From NCBI GenBank assembly GCA_003140115.1, contig PLIQ01000134.1:6368-20043 (forward strand): a stretch of 13,676 nucleotides of DNA, read 5' to 3'. A program made the position numbers and the translations under genes. Position 1 is the first letter of the stretch, and every line of letters begins with the position of its first letter. This document shows, piece by piece, positions 6,765 to 13,676 of this stretch. The notes below the pieces were generated by a model. The model did no database searches, was not told the DNA's origin, and saw only the letters and a program-made list of their open reading frames with translations. This DNA is from Actinomycetota bacterium. Lineage in GTDB: Bacteria > Actinomycetota > Actinomycetes > Streptosporangiales > Streptosporangiaceae.

Positions 6765-6983
6765 CGTGACCTCTCATTGAGGGCGTTCCCGGGATGGCGC
6801 GGCGGTGGAGATGGTCCGACTGTGCCCTCCAGGCCGGTCCCGGCGGTATCCGCAACGTGACTGCACTTTGTCGCGCCCACGCGCCTTGGTCAGCTCGGTA
6901 GATATGGCACGACCATGCGATGTGCGCGGGCGCGATCACGCAGACATTGGGTACACCGGCCGACCCGCTGTTGAGGTGACGAG
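6765..6983. promoter_or_regulatory. Divergent intergenic region between the hydrolase pair and LAL regulator 1
   Basis: This is 219 bp with no gene. It carries motif copy B (6845-6868) directed to the hydrolase pair, a GAGAGG ribosome-binding site for the hydrolase ATG at 6764 and a GAGGTG ribosome-binding site (6973-6978) for the regulator ATG at 6984. I could not identify a convincing -35/-10 pair for the regulator gene. No second copy of the motif points towards the regulator. Confidence 0.6.
6845..6868 (-). promoter_or_regulatory. 24-bp shared element, copy B (hydrolase pair)
   Basis: Read on the - strand it is AAGTGCAGTCA, CGT, then TGCGGATACC. It differs from copies A and C only in the three central bases and, against C, one G/C position. 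It points to the hydrolase pair and ends 80 bases before the ATG at 6764. The same orientation and near-equal spacing as in copies A and C support a regulatory role. Confidence 0.75.
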
Positions 6984-9818
6984 ATGTCCGAGGTGATCAG
7001 CCCGGGGGCGGCGTGGCCGGGTGTTCCGGCCCGCGGTCCGCTGGTCGGCAGGGACGTTGAGCTGTCCCTGCTCCGGGGCCTGGTTGACCCCATCCCGGTG
7101 GCCAGCCGCGTGCTGGTCGTACTCGGTGACGCGGGCATCGGTAAGAGCGTGCTCCTGGCGGATATGGCGCACCGAGCCCGGTCGGCCGGCTCGCGAGTGC
7201 TGGCGGTCACGGGTCGGGAGCCGGAGACGAACCTGCCCTTCGCGGCCCTGCATCAGCTGCTGCGCCCGGTCGTGGACAGCACGGTTGACCTGCCCGCGCG
7301 GCAGAGCAAGGCGCTACGCGGGGTGCTCGGCCTGACCTCGGAGCCGGTCCCTCCCGACCGGCTCCTGACCGGAATCGCCGCGCTTACCCTGCTGTCAGAG
7401 CTATCGGAGGGGTCCCCGCTGCTCGTCACCGTCGACGACGCCCACTTGCTCGATCGCAGCTCGCTGGACGTGCTTTCCTTCGTCGGCCGCCGCCTCGACG
7501 CTGAGCGCGTGGTACTGGTCCTGGGCGGGCGGGGGCCAGCCCCGCTGCCCGGCCTGGACTCGGGGTTCCCGGAGTTGCGCATTGAGCCGCTGCCGACGTC
7601 AGACGCGAACCGGCTACTGGACGAGCAGCCGCATCCGCCTCGCGGACGTGCTCGCGGCCAGGTGCTCGCCCAGGCGGCCGGCAACCCCCTGGCCCTGATC
7701 GAGCTAGCCCAGGTGATCGCCGCCGATCCCGCCGCGGGGCGTCGCTGGGCCGCCGAGCCACTACCCCTGAGCCGCAAGCTCGCCGCTGTCCTGGCCGCCC
7801 GCTTCGCGGGCCTGCCCGAGCCGACGCGGGCGGCATTGCTGCTGGCCGCCATTGCCGACCGTCCGGGCCCCGGTCCAGGTTCCGGCCCCGCGACCGGCGG
7901 CACGTACGGGCTCGTGGCTGACGTCCTGGCCCCGGCCGAGCGATTGGGCCTGGTCAAGGTGAACCGGTCAGGGCTGCAGTTTTCCCATCCCCTGGTCCGT
8001 TCGGCCATGTACCACACCGCGCCGTTCGCCGAGCGCGCCGCGGCGCACCGCCGGCTGGCCGACGCGCTTGCCGATCAGCCGGACCGGCGTGCGTGGCACC
8101 TGGCCGCGGCGGCCCTGGAACCCGACGAACGGCTGGCGTCGCTGCTCGAGGCCACCGCCGCGCAGGCGCAGCGCCGCGACGGCGCGGCGGCCGCGGCGCT
8201 AGCCCTGGAACGTGCCGCCGAGCTCAGCCCGGACCGTGAGGACCAGGCCAGGCGGCTGATATCCGCCGCCTCGGTCGCCGTCCCCACCGGGCAGGCGGAC
8301 TGGGTCGAAGATCTGGCCGGCCGGGCCCTGGCCATCACGGCGGACCCGGGGCTGCAGATCGCCGCCCGCCGGGCGGTGGGCTGGGCCCTCGCCTGGACCA
8401 GCCAGCATGTCGCCGCGCTGTCGGTCCTGATCGCCGTCGCGGAAGAGGCTTCGGCCGGCCGGCCGGACCTGGCCTGGGGTGCCCTCGGGACGGCAACGGC
8501 CGTCGCCTACCAGTCCGGCACGCCCGCCAGCCGTCAGGCTGTCGCCCGCACCCTGGATCATCTCGAGCGACGAGGGTCGCCACCGCCCGCTGGCGCACCG
8601 TCCGCGGACCTCGACGCGCTGCAGGTCTGGATCCGGGCCGGCACCAATCCGTTCGTCGGCCGAAACGAGCTCGTCTCGCGCCTGCACCGCCTTACCGCGG
8701 CCGAGCTTGACGACCCGTCGGTGCCCGGTGCCGCAGCGTGGCTCCTCGACGAGCCGGAACTGGCGGTCGAACTACTCCAGGAAGCCGTGCACCGGCTCGC
8801 GTCCTCTGGCGTTCGCGGCGCCAGCGGCGCAGCGCTCTCGGCGCTCGGGTGGAGCTATATCGACACCGGCCGCTGGGACGACGCCCTGGCCGTCTGCGCC
8901 GAGGCCAGCGACCTGGCCGAGGCGTACCAGATGGATATCGTGGCGGCGGCCGCCGACGTGAGCGTGGCCACCGTCCTGGCCGGGCGCGCAGACTCGTCCG
9001 CCGCCCGCGCCCACGCGGCCAGGGCCCTGGCCCGCATCGATCCCGCGCAGAGCCGGGGTGTCACCGCCCGGGCCTGGCACGCGCTCGGTATCGCCGCCCT
9101 CGCGGACGGCGATCACCTCGTGGCCTACGCTCAGCTGCGCCAGCTGTTCTATCCGGACTGCAGCCCGCTGCATTACCACGTCTCCTACCTCGGCCTCGCC
9201 GACCTCGCCGCCGCCGCGGTCCGGGCGGGCCGGCAGCTGGAAGGCCGCGAAATCCTCGACCGTGCGCTGCGCCACCTAGATGGGACGCCATCTCCGCGCC
9301 TGGAGCAGCTCCTGGCCCGGGCCCATGGCCTACTCGCCGACCCGGCCAGCGCCGAACCCCACTTCGACAAGGCGCTGTGCGACCCGGCGGGGGAGTGCTG
9401 GCCGTTCGAGCGAGCCCAGCTTCAGCTCGACTACGCCGAATGGATGCGCCGCCAGCGCCGGATCAACGAGGCCAAGCCCCTGCTCATGGCCGCCCTGGAC
9501 ACCTTCCGGCGACTGCGGGCCAGATCCTGGACGCAACGTGCCGAAACCGAGCTGCGCGCGTGCGGGGTCGCCATCCCCGACGCCGCCGATCCGGCCGACG
9601 CCCTGTCCGAGCTCACTCCCCAGCAACGCCAGATCATCCACCTGGCGAGCGATGGCCTGACCAACCGCGAGATCGCCGACCGGCTGTACCTGTCCCCGCG
9701 GACGGTCGGCTCGCACCTGTACCGCTCCTACCCCAAGCTCGGCGTGGCCGGCCGCCATCAGCTCCGCGACGTGATCACCCGCGCCGCAGCCCGGCCGGCC
9801 GCAGACCCCGATCGGTAA
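6984..9818 (+). CDS. LAL-family LuxR-type ATP-binding transcriptional regulator 1
   Basis: This is a 944-residue large ATP-binding LuxR regulator (MalT-like STAND ATPase). Domains in order: an AAA_16-type ATPase with Walker A GDAGIGKS (48-55) and Walker B LLVTVDDAH (146-154); AGNPLALIELAQ as the conserved GxP-type region downstream; a long Ala/Leu-rich helical TPR-like middle (roughly 370-860); and a C-terminal LuxR helix-turn-helix (about 874-933) with TPQQRQIIHLASDGLTNREI and SPRTVGSHL. Such proteins usually oligomerise on ATP and inducer binding and activate transcription. The ATG at 6984 has GAGGTG 6 bases before it. Its TAA stop (9816-9818) overlaps the first two bases of motif copy C, which precedes the next hydrolase. 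It is the best local candidate to bind the three shared elements (inference). Confidence 0.92.
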   Translation: MSEVISPGAAWPGVPARGPLVGRDVELSLLRGLVDPIPVASRVLVVLGDAGIGKSVLLADMAHRARSAGSRVLAVTGREPETNLPFAALHQLLRPVVDSTVDLPARQSKALRGVLGLTSEPVPPDRLLTGIAALTLLSELSEGSPLLVTVDDAHLLDRSSLDVLSFVGRRLDAERVVLVLGGRGPAPLPGLDSGFPELRIEPLPTSDANRLLDEQPHPPRGRARGQVLAQAAGNPLALIELAQVIAADPAAGRRWAAEPLPLSRKLAAVLAARFAGLPEPTRAALLLAAIADRPGPGPGSGPATGGTYGLVADVLAPAERLGLVKVNRSGLQFSHPLVRSAMYHTAPFAERAAAHRRLADALADQPDRRAWHLAAAALEPDERLASLLEATAAQAQRRDGAAAAALALERAAELSPDREDQARRLISAASVAVPTGQADWVEDLAGRALAITADPGLQIAARRAVGWALAWTSQHVAALSVLIAVAEEASAGRPDLAWGALGTATAVAYQSGTPASRQAVARTLDHLERRGSPPPAGAPSADLDALQVWIRAGTNPFVGRNELVSRLHRLTAAELDDPSVPGAAAWLLDEPELAVELLQEAVHRLASSGVRGASGAALSALGWSYIDTGRWDDALAVCAEASDLAEAYQMDIVAAAADVSVATVLAGRADSSAARAHAARALARIDPAQSRGVTARAWHALGIAALADGDHLVAYAQLRQLFYPDCSPLHYHVSYLGLADLAAAAVRAGRQLEGREILDRALRHLDGTPSPRLEQLLARAHGLLADPASAEPHFDKALCDPAGECWPFERAQLQLDYAEWMRRQRRINEAKPLLMAALDTFRRLRARSWTQRAETELRACGVAIPDAADPADALSELTPQQRQIIHLASDGLTNREIADRLYLSPRTVGSHLYRSYPKLGVAGRHQLRDVITRAAARPAADPDR

Positions 9819-9840
9819 GTGCAGTCAAGATGCCGATACC
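9817..9840 (+). promoter_or_regulatory. 24-bp shared element, copy C (third hydrolase)
   Basis: The site reads AAGTGCAGTCA, AGA, then TGCCGATACC. Its first two bases belong to the stop codon of LAL regulator 1, and it ends 72 bases before the ATG at 9913. Bases 9841-9854 continue to resemble the sequence after copy A (16 of 20 identical from GATACC onward). This suggests the hydrolase has its own regulated promoter rather than relying on read-through from the regulator gene. Confidence 0.75.
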
Positions 9841-9912
9841 TCTGCCGTCACCCGGAACCGGACCATGACCCTAGACGACGCCCTCAGCTGAACCAGGAGA
9901 GGAACTACCCAC

Positions 9913-10614
9913 ATGGCTGCCCGACCGAATATCGTCCTTGTCCACGGCGCGTGGGCTGACGGCTCCAGCTGGAGCGGCGTCATCGAGCGCCTGCAGGCCG
10001 ACGGCTACAACGTCATAGCACCCCAGTTCCCGATGACCGCACTGGCGGACGACGTCGCCCGGCTGCGCCACGTGCTGGACCGTCAGGATGGCCCGACGAT
10101 CGTCGCCGGCCACTCCTACGGCGGCCAGATCATGACCGCCCTCGGCACCGACGCGCCGAACGTCGTCGGCTTGGTCTACATCGCCGCGTTCGGGATTGAC
10201 GAGGGCGAATCGCTCGGCGCGCTCCTGTCGCAGGGGCCTGTGACCCCCGCCCTGGCCCACCTGTTCACCGACAAGCAGGGTTTTGGCTGGCTGTCGGAAG
10301 ACGACTTCGTGCACCACTTCGCGGCCGACGTCGATCCGGTCCAGGCCAAGGTGATGTACGCCGTGCAGCAAGCGCTGGCCGGATCCGCCTTCACCGACGT
10401 GATGGGCGTCCCGGCCTGGAAATCTCTGCCGTCCTGGTATCTGGTCGCCACCGAAGACCAGGCGATCCCGCCCGATGCCGAGCGTCTTTTCGCCAGCCGG
10501 ATGGGGGCGAGCACGGTCGAGGTCCCGTCGAGTCACGTGGCGATGGTTTCCCATCCCGACGAGGTGGCGCAGCTCATCGAGACTGCCGCCGCCACCGTGC
10601 CCGCCGCGAGCTAG
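9913..10614 (+). CDS. Alpha/beta hydrolase (small esterase-like)
   Basis: This is a 233-residue alpha/beta hydrolase of the compact type (Abhydrolase_6-like). HGAWADGSSW (11-20) forms the oxyanion region. The nucleophile elbow GHSYGG gives Ser68, the acid is probably Asp182 in ATEDQAIPP, and the base is His208 in SSHVAMVSHPDEV. The triad is complete. There is no signal peptide, so it is cytosolic. The ATG at 9913 follows AGGAGAGG (9895-9902) at a 10-base gap. Between motif copy C and the start there is a tiny frame, ATG at 9865 to TGA at 9891, encoding MTLDDALS. It may be chance or a leader peptide. The gene lies just downstream of LAL regulator 1 and converges with LAL regulator 2 with only 27 bases between the two. 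The substrate is unknown; members of this group act on small esters. Confidence 0.88.
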   Translation: MAARPNIVLVHGAWADGSSWSGVIERLQADGYNVIAPQFPMTALADDVARLRHVLDRQDGPTIVAGHSYGGQIMTALGTDAPNVVGLVYIAAFGIDEGESLGALLSQGPVTPALAHLFTDKQGFGWLSEDDFVHHFAADVDPVQAKVMYAVQQALAGSAFTDVMGVPAWKSLPSWYLVATEDQAIPPDAERLFASRMGASTVEVPSSHVAMVSHPDEVAQLIETAAATVPAAS

Positions 10615-10641
10615 ACCGCCGATGCCACCCGCGTGAGAAGG

Positions 10642-13479
10642 TCAGCGATCTGCACCGGCGGCGACCCGGGCCAGGTCGAATCGCGAATTGACGCCGAGCT
10701 TGCCAAAGACATGGCGCAGATGGCCGCTCACGGTGTGCGGCGACAGGAAGAGGTGCTCGGCCACCTCCCGGTTGCTCAGGCCCTGAGCTACCAGCCGCGC
10801 CACGGCCAGCTCGGAGTCCGTCAAAGCAGCCCAGCCACGATCGGGGCGCCGGGCCGGGACCAGGCGGCGGCGCACGCCGACCGACCACAGTCGCCGCCGC
10901 ACCCGGCCGGCATCCCAGCTCGCCGCGGCCTCGGTATACAGCACCAAGGCGCGGGTCAACGCGTCTATGCCGGCTTGTGTTCCGCCGTCATCCAGGGCCA
11001 CGCGACCCAGATCCTCCAGTGCCGAGGCCAGGGCCAGCGGCCGCGGACCCTGCTCGTAGAGTTCCACGGCCTCGGCTAGATCCTTCTGACTGTGGTTCTC
11101 CAGACCGGTCGCGTGCGCCGCGACGGCTTGCAGTGACCTGACCTCAGGGTTGAGCTGCGCACGTCGGCGAACGGCGTCGGCGGCGTGTGCCGCGAGCTTA
11201 GGGTCGTCCGCGGCGAGCGCGATACGAATCAGCTGGACCTCATCGGTGATGTCCATGGGGAACAACGGAAGCACCGAGGTACGCTCGTCCTCGCCGAGGA
11301 AGCACAGGCACTCCCGCGCCCGGAGCGGGTCGCCGTCCGCCATCGCCGCCATGGCGAGCAACCAGGCCGCGTGACGGCGGACGATGGGAATGTCGCGGCC
11401 GAGCATCACCTGGGCGATATCTCCAGCCTGCCGGGCCAGGTTCCGGTCACCTGTGTGAATCGCCACGCGTCCCAGGGCGACGACTCCGGCGGCATCCAGG
11501 ACGCTGACGACCTGGTGCGCGACGTCGGAGGTGAACAGTCGCCCGAGGGTTACCCCAGCGTCGGTGAGCCGGCCCATCTGCAGCAGGAGCCTGGCCCGCC
11601 CGGTCTCGAAGATATTGAGCGCCCAGGCCTGCCGTTCGTGCCGGGCGATGGTGATATTCGCGGTTGATACCTGCAGCGACTCCTCCAGCCGGTCGACCAC
11701 GTTCAGGGCGTCGCAGAGCCACTGGGTGGTGAGTTGCCGCCGGGCTTGACCAATGCGCCAGTACTGAGTTGACAACCCGGCCTGGTCGGCAGCTACCCGA
11801 CCGCTCCGCTGAGCGCGTTCCACGAGTTCAACTGCCTGCGCGAATCGGTCATCGGCGTAGTACAAGCCGGATTCGGCCAGCTCTAGGACGAACTGACTGC
11901 ACGCGTCGCCGGATCTGCCCGCGGCCTGCCGCGCTTCGGGGAGCACCGCGCGCGCTTCGTCCAGTCGGCCCGCGGTGACCAGATTGTGCAGCAGGTTGGC
12001 GAACAGGAGGGAGCGGAGGTAGGCCGAGATATCCGGCAGGGCCAGACCCTTGTGGCAGGAGTCCGCGCGTATGTCGGGGGACAGCGTGAACATGGCGGAG
12101 ATGATGAGCCGGAAGTCGGCTTCTTCCTCGGGTGGCAGGGCCTGGCGCAGAACGGTGTCGGCGAATTCCTTCGCTTCGTCGCCGCGCGCGGCGGCGTGCA
12201 ACCGAACGGCGGTTTTTGACACCAGCGCCCGGCGCAGCCGATGATCGCGCGGTGCGAGCTCCAGGGCCCGCCGGCTCAAGTCGGCGGCCGCCCCTGGATC
12301 GGTGGTTTCCAGCGTGTCGGCGGCCTTCGACAACGTCGTGATCGCGACTTCGTCTCCCGGCTCGGCACTGGCCGCGAGCCGGGCCGCGACCTCGAGCGGT
12401 AGGGCGCCACGGGCCATGAGCACGGTGGCGGCCTGCCGATCCAGGGCGCGGCTCACCGACCGGGGCAAGCTGGCCCGGACCGTCTCGAGGATCAAGTCGT
12501 GCCTGAAGGTGAGCAGGTTGTCGCTTTCAACGAAGAGGCCGGCCTGCAGCATCTCTTCCACGGGGCCCATCAACGCCGAAGGCGGGCGCTCGAGCATCGC
12601 GGCTAGGTCGTCGAACGGGAACCGCCGACCGAGGGCCGTGGCCACGGCTGCGACCTGATGCGCCAGCTCGGACATCTGGTCCAATCGCCACCGCATGGTT
12701 TCCCCCGCCCGGCGCGGAAGCCGGGTCTCCGCCAACTCTGCCCGTCCGGACTCGATCCGCACGAGCCGCTCTTCTCTCAGGCCCGAAACCATTTCAACCA
12801 GGAAGAACGGGTTACCGCCTGCCCGTTCGGCCATCTTGAGCAAGCCGCTGTCGGGTTCGGCTTGCACGATGCTGGCCGTCAGTTGCCGCACGGCCCCCTC
12901 ATCGAGGGGGTGCAGAACCATCTTCTCGGCCCCGTTGTGCTCCAGGTAGCCAAGGGCGCTCTTGAGCTGGCGGGATCCGGGGCTGGGCCGGAACGCCAGA
13001 ACCCAGGCCACCGGAACCGTCGCCAGGCGGTTCGGGAGAGCTCGCAGCGCGGCCGCCGTGCCGCCGTCTGTCCATTGCAAGTCGTCAAGACAGATCAGAA
13101 GTGGCGTCTGGCGCGCTGCGCGTTCGAGCAAACCCTGAAGGTCCTGCAGGACCCAGTACCTCTGTTCGGGCAGCGTACGCGGGTCCGGGAGCTCAGCTCG
13201 GTCCAAGATCGGGTCAGGCCCCTCGAACAGCGCCGCCATCAGCGTCGCTAGTTCGACCATGCTGTCGCCCGGATCAGCCGCGCTGATCCCGATTCGGAAA
13301 CCGCGGCGCCGCGCCACCGCCGCCGCTTCGTCGAGGAGTCGGCTTTTGCCCATCCCGGCGTCCCCTTCGACCAGGACCACCGCGCCGGCGCCGCCGCGGG
13401 CCCGGCTGAGCTGCTCACTCAACGCGGTCATTTGGGCGTCTCGGCCGCAGAACGGTACCGGCATGCTCACCACCGTCAC
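10642..13479 (-). CDS. LAL-family LuxR-type ATP-binding transcriptional regulator 2
   Basis: This is a 945-residue STAND-type ATPase regulator. It begins with FCGRDAQM (10-17), the usual entry into the AAA_16 domain. Walker A is GDAGMGKS (39-46) and Walker B LLICLDDLQW (127-136). AERAGGNPFFLVEMV follows, then a long helical TPR-like region. The C-terminal LuxR helix-turn-helix is at about 883-945, with LTDSELAVARLVAQGLSNREV and SPHTVSGHLRHVFGKLGV. It differs from regulator 1 throughout, so it is not a recent duplicate. The start is GTG at 13479-13477, overlapping the TGA of the upstream TetR gene (GTGA); the in-frame ATG at 13464 (residue 6) is an alternative. The coupling with TetR suggests joint production. 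No copy of the 24-bp element lies in front of it within the window. Confidence 0.92.
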   Translation of the reverse strand: MTVVSMPVPFCGRDAQMTALSEQLSRARGGAGAVVLVEGDAGMGKSRLLDEAAAVARRRGFRIGISAADPGDSMVELATLMAALFEGPDPILDRAELPDPRTLPEQRYWVLQDLQGLLERAARQTPLLICLDDLQWTDGGTAAALRALPNRLATVPVAWVLAFRPSPGSRQLKSALGYLEHNGAEKMVLHPLDEGAVRQLTASIVQAEPDSGLLKMAERAGGNPFFLVEMVSGLREERLVRIESGRAELAETRLPRRAGETMRWRLDQMSELAHQVAAVATALGRRFPFDDLAAMLERPPSALMGPVEEMLQAGLFVESDNLLTFRHDLILETVRASLPRSVSRALDRQAATVLMARGALPLEVAARLAASAEPGDEVAITTLSKAADTLETTDPGAAADLSRRALELAPRDHRLRRALVSKTAVRLHAAARGDEAKEFADTVLRQALPPEEEADFRLIISAMFTLSPDIRADSCHKGLALPDISAYLRSLLFANLLHNLVTAGRLDEARAVLPEARQAAGRSGDACSQFVLELAESGLYYADDRFAQAVELVERAQRSGRVAADQAGLSTQYWRIGQARRQLTTQWLCDALNVVDRLEESLQVSTANITIARHERQAWALNIFETGRARLLLQMGRLTDAGVTLGRLFTSDVAHQVVSVLDAAGVVALGRVAIHTGDRNLARQAGDIAQVMLGRDIPIVRRHAAWLLAMAAMADGDPLRARECLCFLGEDERTSVLPLFPMDITDEVQLIRIALAADDPKLAAHAADAVRRRAQLNPEVRSLQAVAAHATGLENHSQKDLAEAVELYEQGPRPLALASALEDLGRVALDDGGTQAGIDALTRALVLYTEAAASWDAGRVRRRLWSVGVRRRLVPARRPDRGWAALTDSELAVARLVAQGLSNREVAEHLFLSPHTVSGHLRHVFGKLGVNSRFDLARVAAGADR

Positions 13480-13676
13480 CCGTCCCGCTTCAGGACGCGC
13501 TGTTTCAGCGCGGCGGCGGTGCTGGCCAGAATCTGCCCGGACAGGTCGGGGTCGTCGACGGCCCGGGCTACGCAGATCGCGCCGACGAGGGCGCTGAGGG
13601 TGAGAACCGCTTCGCGTTCTGCCGCCTGGCGGTCGGCGTGGCCGGTGAGGTCGGCGTGGCCGGTGAGGCCGGTGAG
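13476..13676 (-). CDS. TetR-family regulator, C-terminal part only
   Basis: The frame is open from the window edge to the TGA at 13478-13476, giving the last 66 residues. The stretch AVLTLSALVGAICVARAVDD followed by SGQILASTAAAL is typical of the C-terminal ligand-binding and dimer helix of TetR/AcrR repressors. The N-terminal helix-turn-helix lies outside the window. Its stop overlaps the GTG of LAL regulator 2, so the two form an operon. The part nearest the edge is made of in-frame LTGHAD repeats, which are unusual inside this fold and probably sit in a loop. Confidence 0.7.
   Translation of the reverse strand, partial: LTGLTGHADLTGHADRQAAEREAVLTLSALVGAICVARAVDDPDLSGQILASTAAALKQRVLKRDG
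13632..13676. repeat. 18-bp in-frame tandem repeat (2.5 copies) at the window edge
   Basis: Two identical 18-base units lie at 13632-13649 and 13650-13667, followed by a 9-base partial copy to 13676. On the - strand they encode LTGHAD repeated in the TetR fragment. Copies may continue beyond the window. Being a multiple of three, expansion or contraction would keep the frame. Confidence 0.8.

Noticed and set aside
5910..6860. A 316-codon + strand frame opposite the haloperoxidase-like gene
   Set aside because: Antisense shadow; the - strand frame carries clear alpha/beta hydrolase motifs, and the + frame has no recognisable domain.
8738..9868. A 376-codon + strand frame inside LAL regulator 1
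   Set aside because: Arg/Pro-rich shadow in another frame of a well-supported regulator gene whose helix-turn-helix lies in this same stretch.
11891..11905. GTGCAGTCA on the - strand inside LAL regulator 2, resembling the first half of the shared element
   Set aside because: It lacks the TGC(G/C)GATACC half, lies in the middle of a coding region and is not in front of any gene; probably chance.
1..13676. Insertion sequences, CRISPR arrays, tRNA or other RNA genes, phage or defence genes
   Set aside because: I looked for transposase-like proteins, regularly spaced repeats, tRNA-like cloverleaf arms and nuclease or defence domains on both strands and saw none that I could support.

Overview
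The window is very GC-rich. Coding genes show strong G/C bias at third codon positions, GTG and TTG starts are common, and many genes overlap by 4 bases. Together with large LuxR-type ATPase regulators (LAL family), a GTG-started TetR-LAL pair and several alpha/beta hydrolases, this points to the chromosome of a high-GC actinomycete. I cannot name a genus. I see no tRNA, rRNA, CRISPR array, transposase or phage gene.

Left part (1-3237, + strand): a tightly coupled four-gene operon encoding an acyl-CoA dehydrogenase-like flavoprotein, a PIG-L/LmbE-type N-deacetylase, a NodS-like SAM methyltransferase and a family 2-type glycosyltransferase. Each downstream gene starts inside the stop codon of the gene before it. 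The enzyme set (glycosyl transfer, N-deacetylation, N-methylation, acyl chemistry) suggests the making or tailoring of a small glycoconjugate, in a logic resembling Nod-factor modification. The product is unknown. A 10-bp inverted repeat around an AT-rich loop lies upstream. The last gene runs 61 bp into the convergent reductase gene.

Middle part (3177-10614): stress- or catabolism-like accessory enzymes around one LAL regulator. They are a zinc-free MDR oxidoreductase (-), a two-domain tautomerase (+), a coupled pair of alpha/beta hydrolases (-), the LAL regulator (+) and a third alpha/beta hydrolase (+). The most striking signal is a 24-bp element, AAGTGCAGTCA, three variable bases, then TGC(G/C)GATACC. 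It occurs three times, always pointing towards the gene and 70-80 bases before the start codon of the tautomerase, the hydrolase pair and the third hydrolase. Twenty of its 24 bases are identical in all three copies. This looks like a local regulon, and the LAL regulator beside it is the obvious candidate to bind it (inference). The first hydrolase of the pair is also odd: its nucleophile elbow reads G-F-G-M-G, so the catalytic serine is glycine although Asp and His are kept.

Right part (10642-13676, - strand): a second LAL regulator, coupled by a GTGA overlap to the C-terminus of a TetR-family regulator that runs off the window. The TetR fragment carries an 18-bp in-frame tandem repeat at the window edge. 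A perfect 11-bp hairpin between the convergent tautomerase and hydrolase genes is the best terminator candidate.
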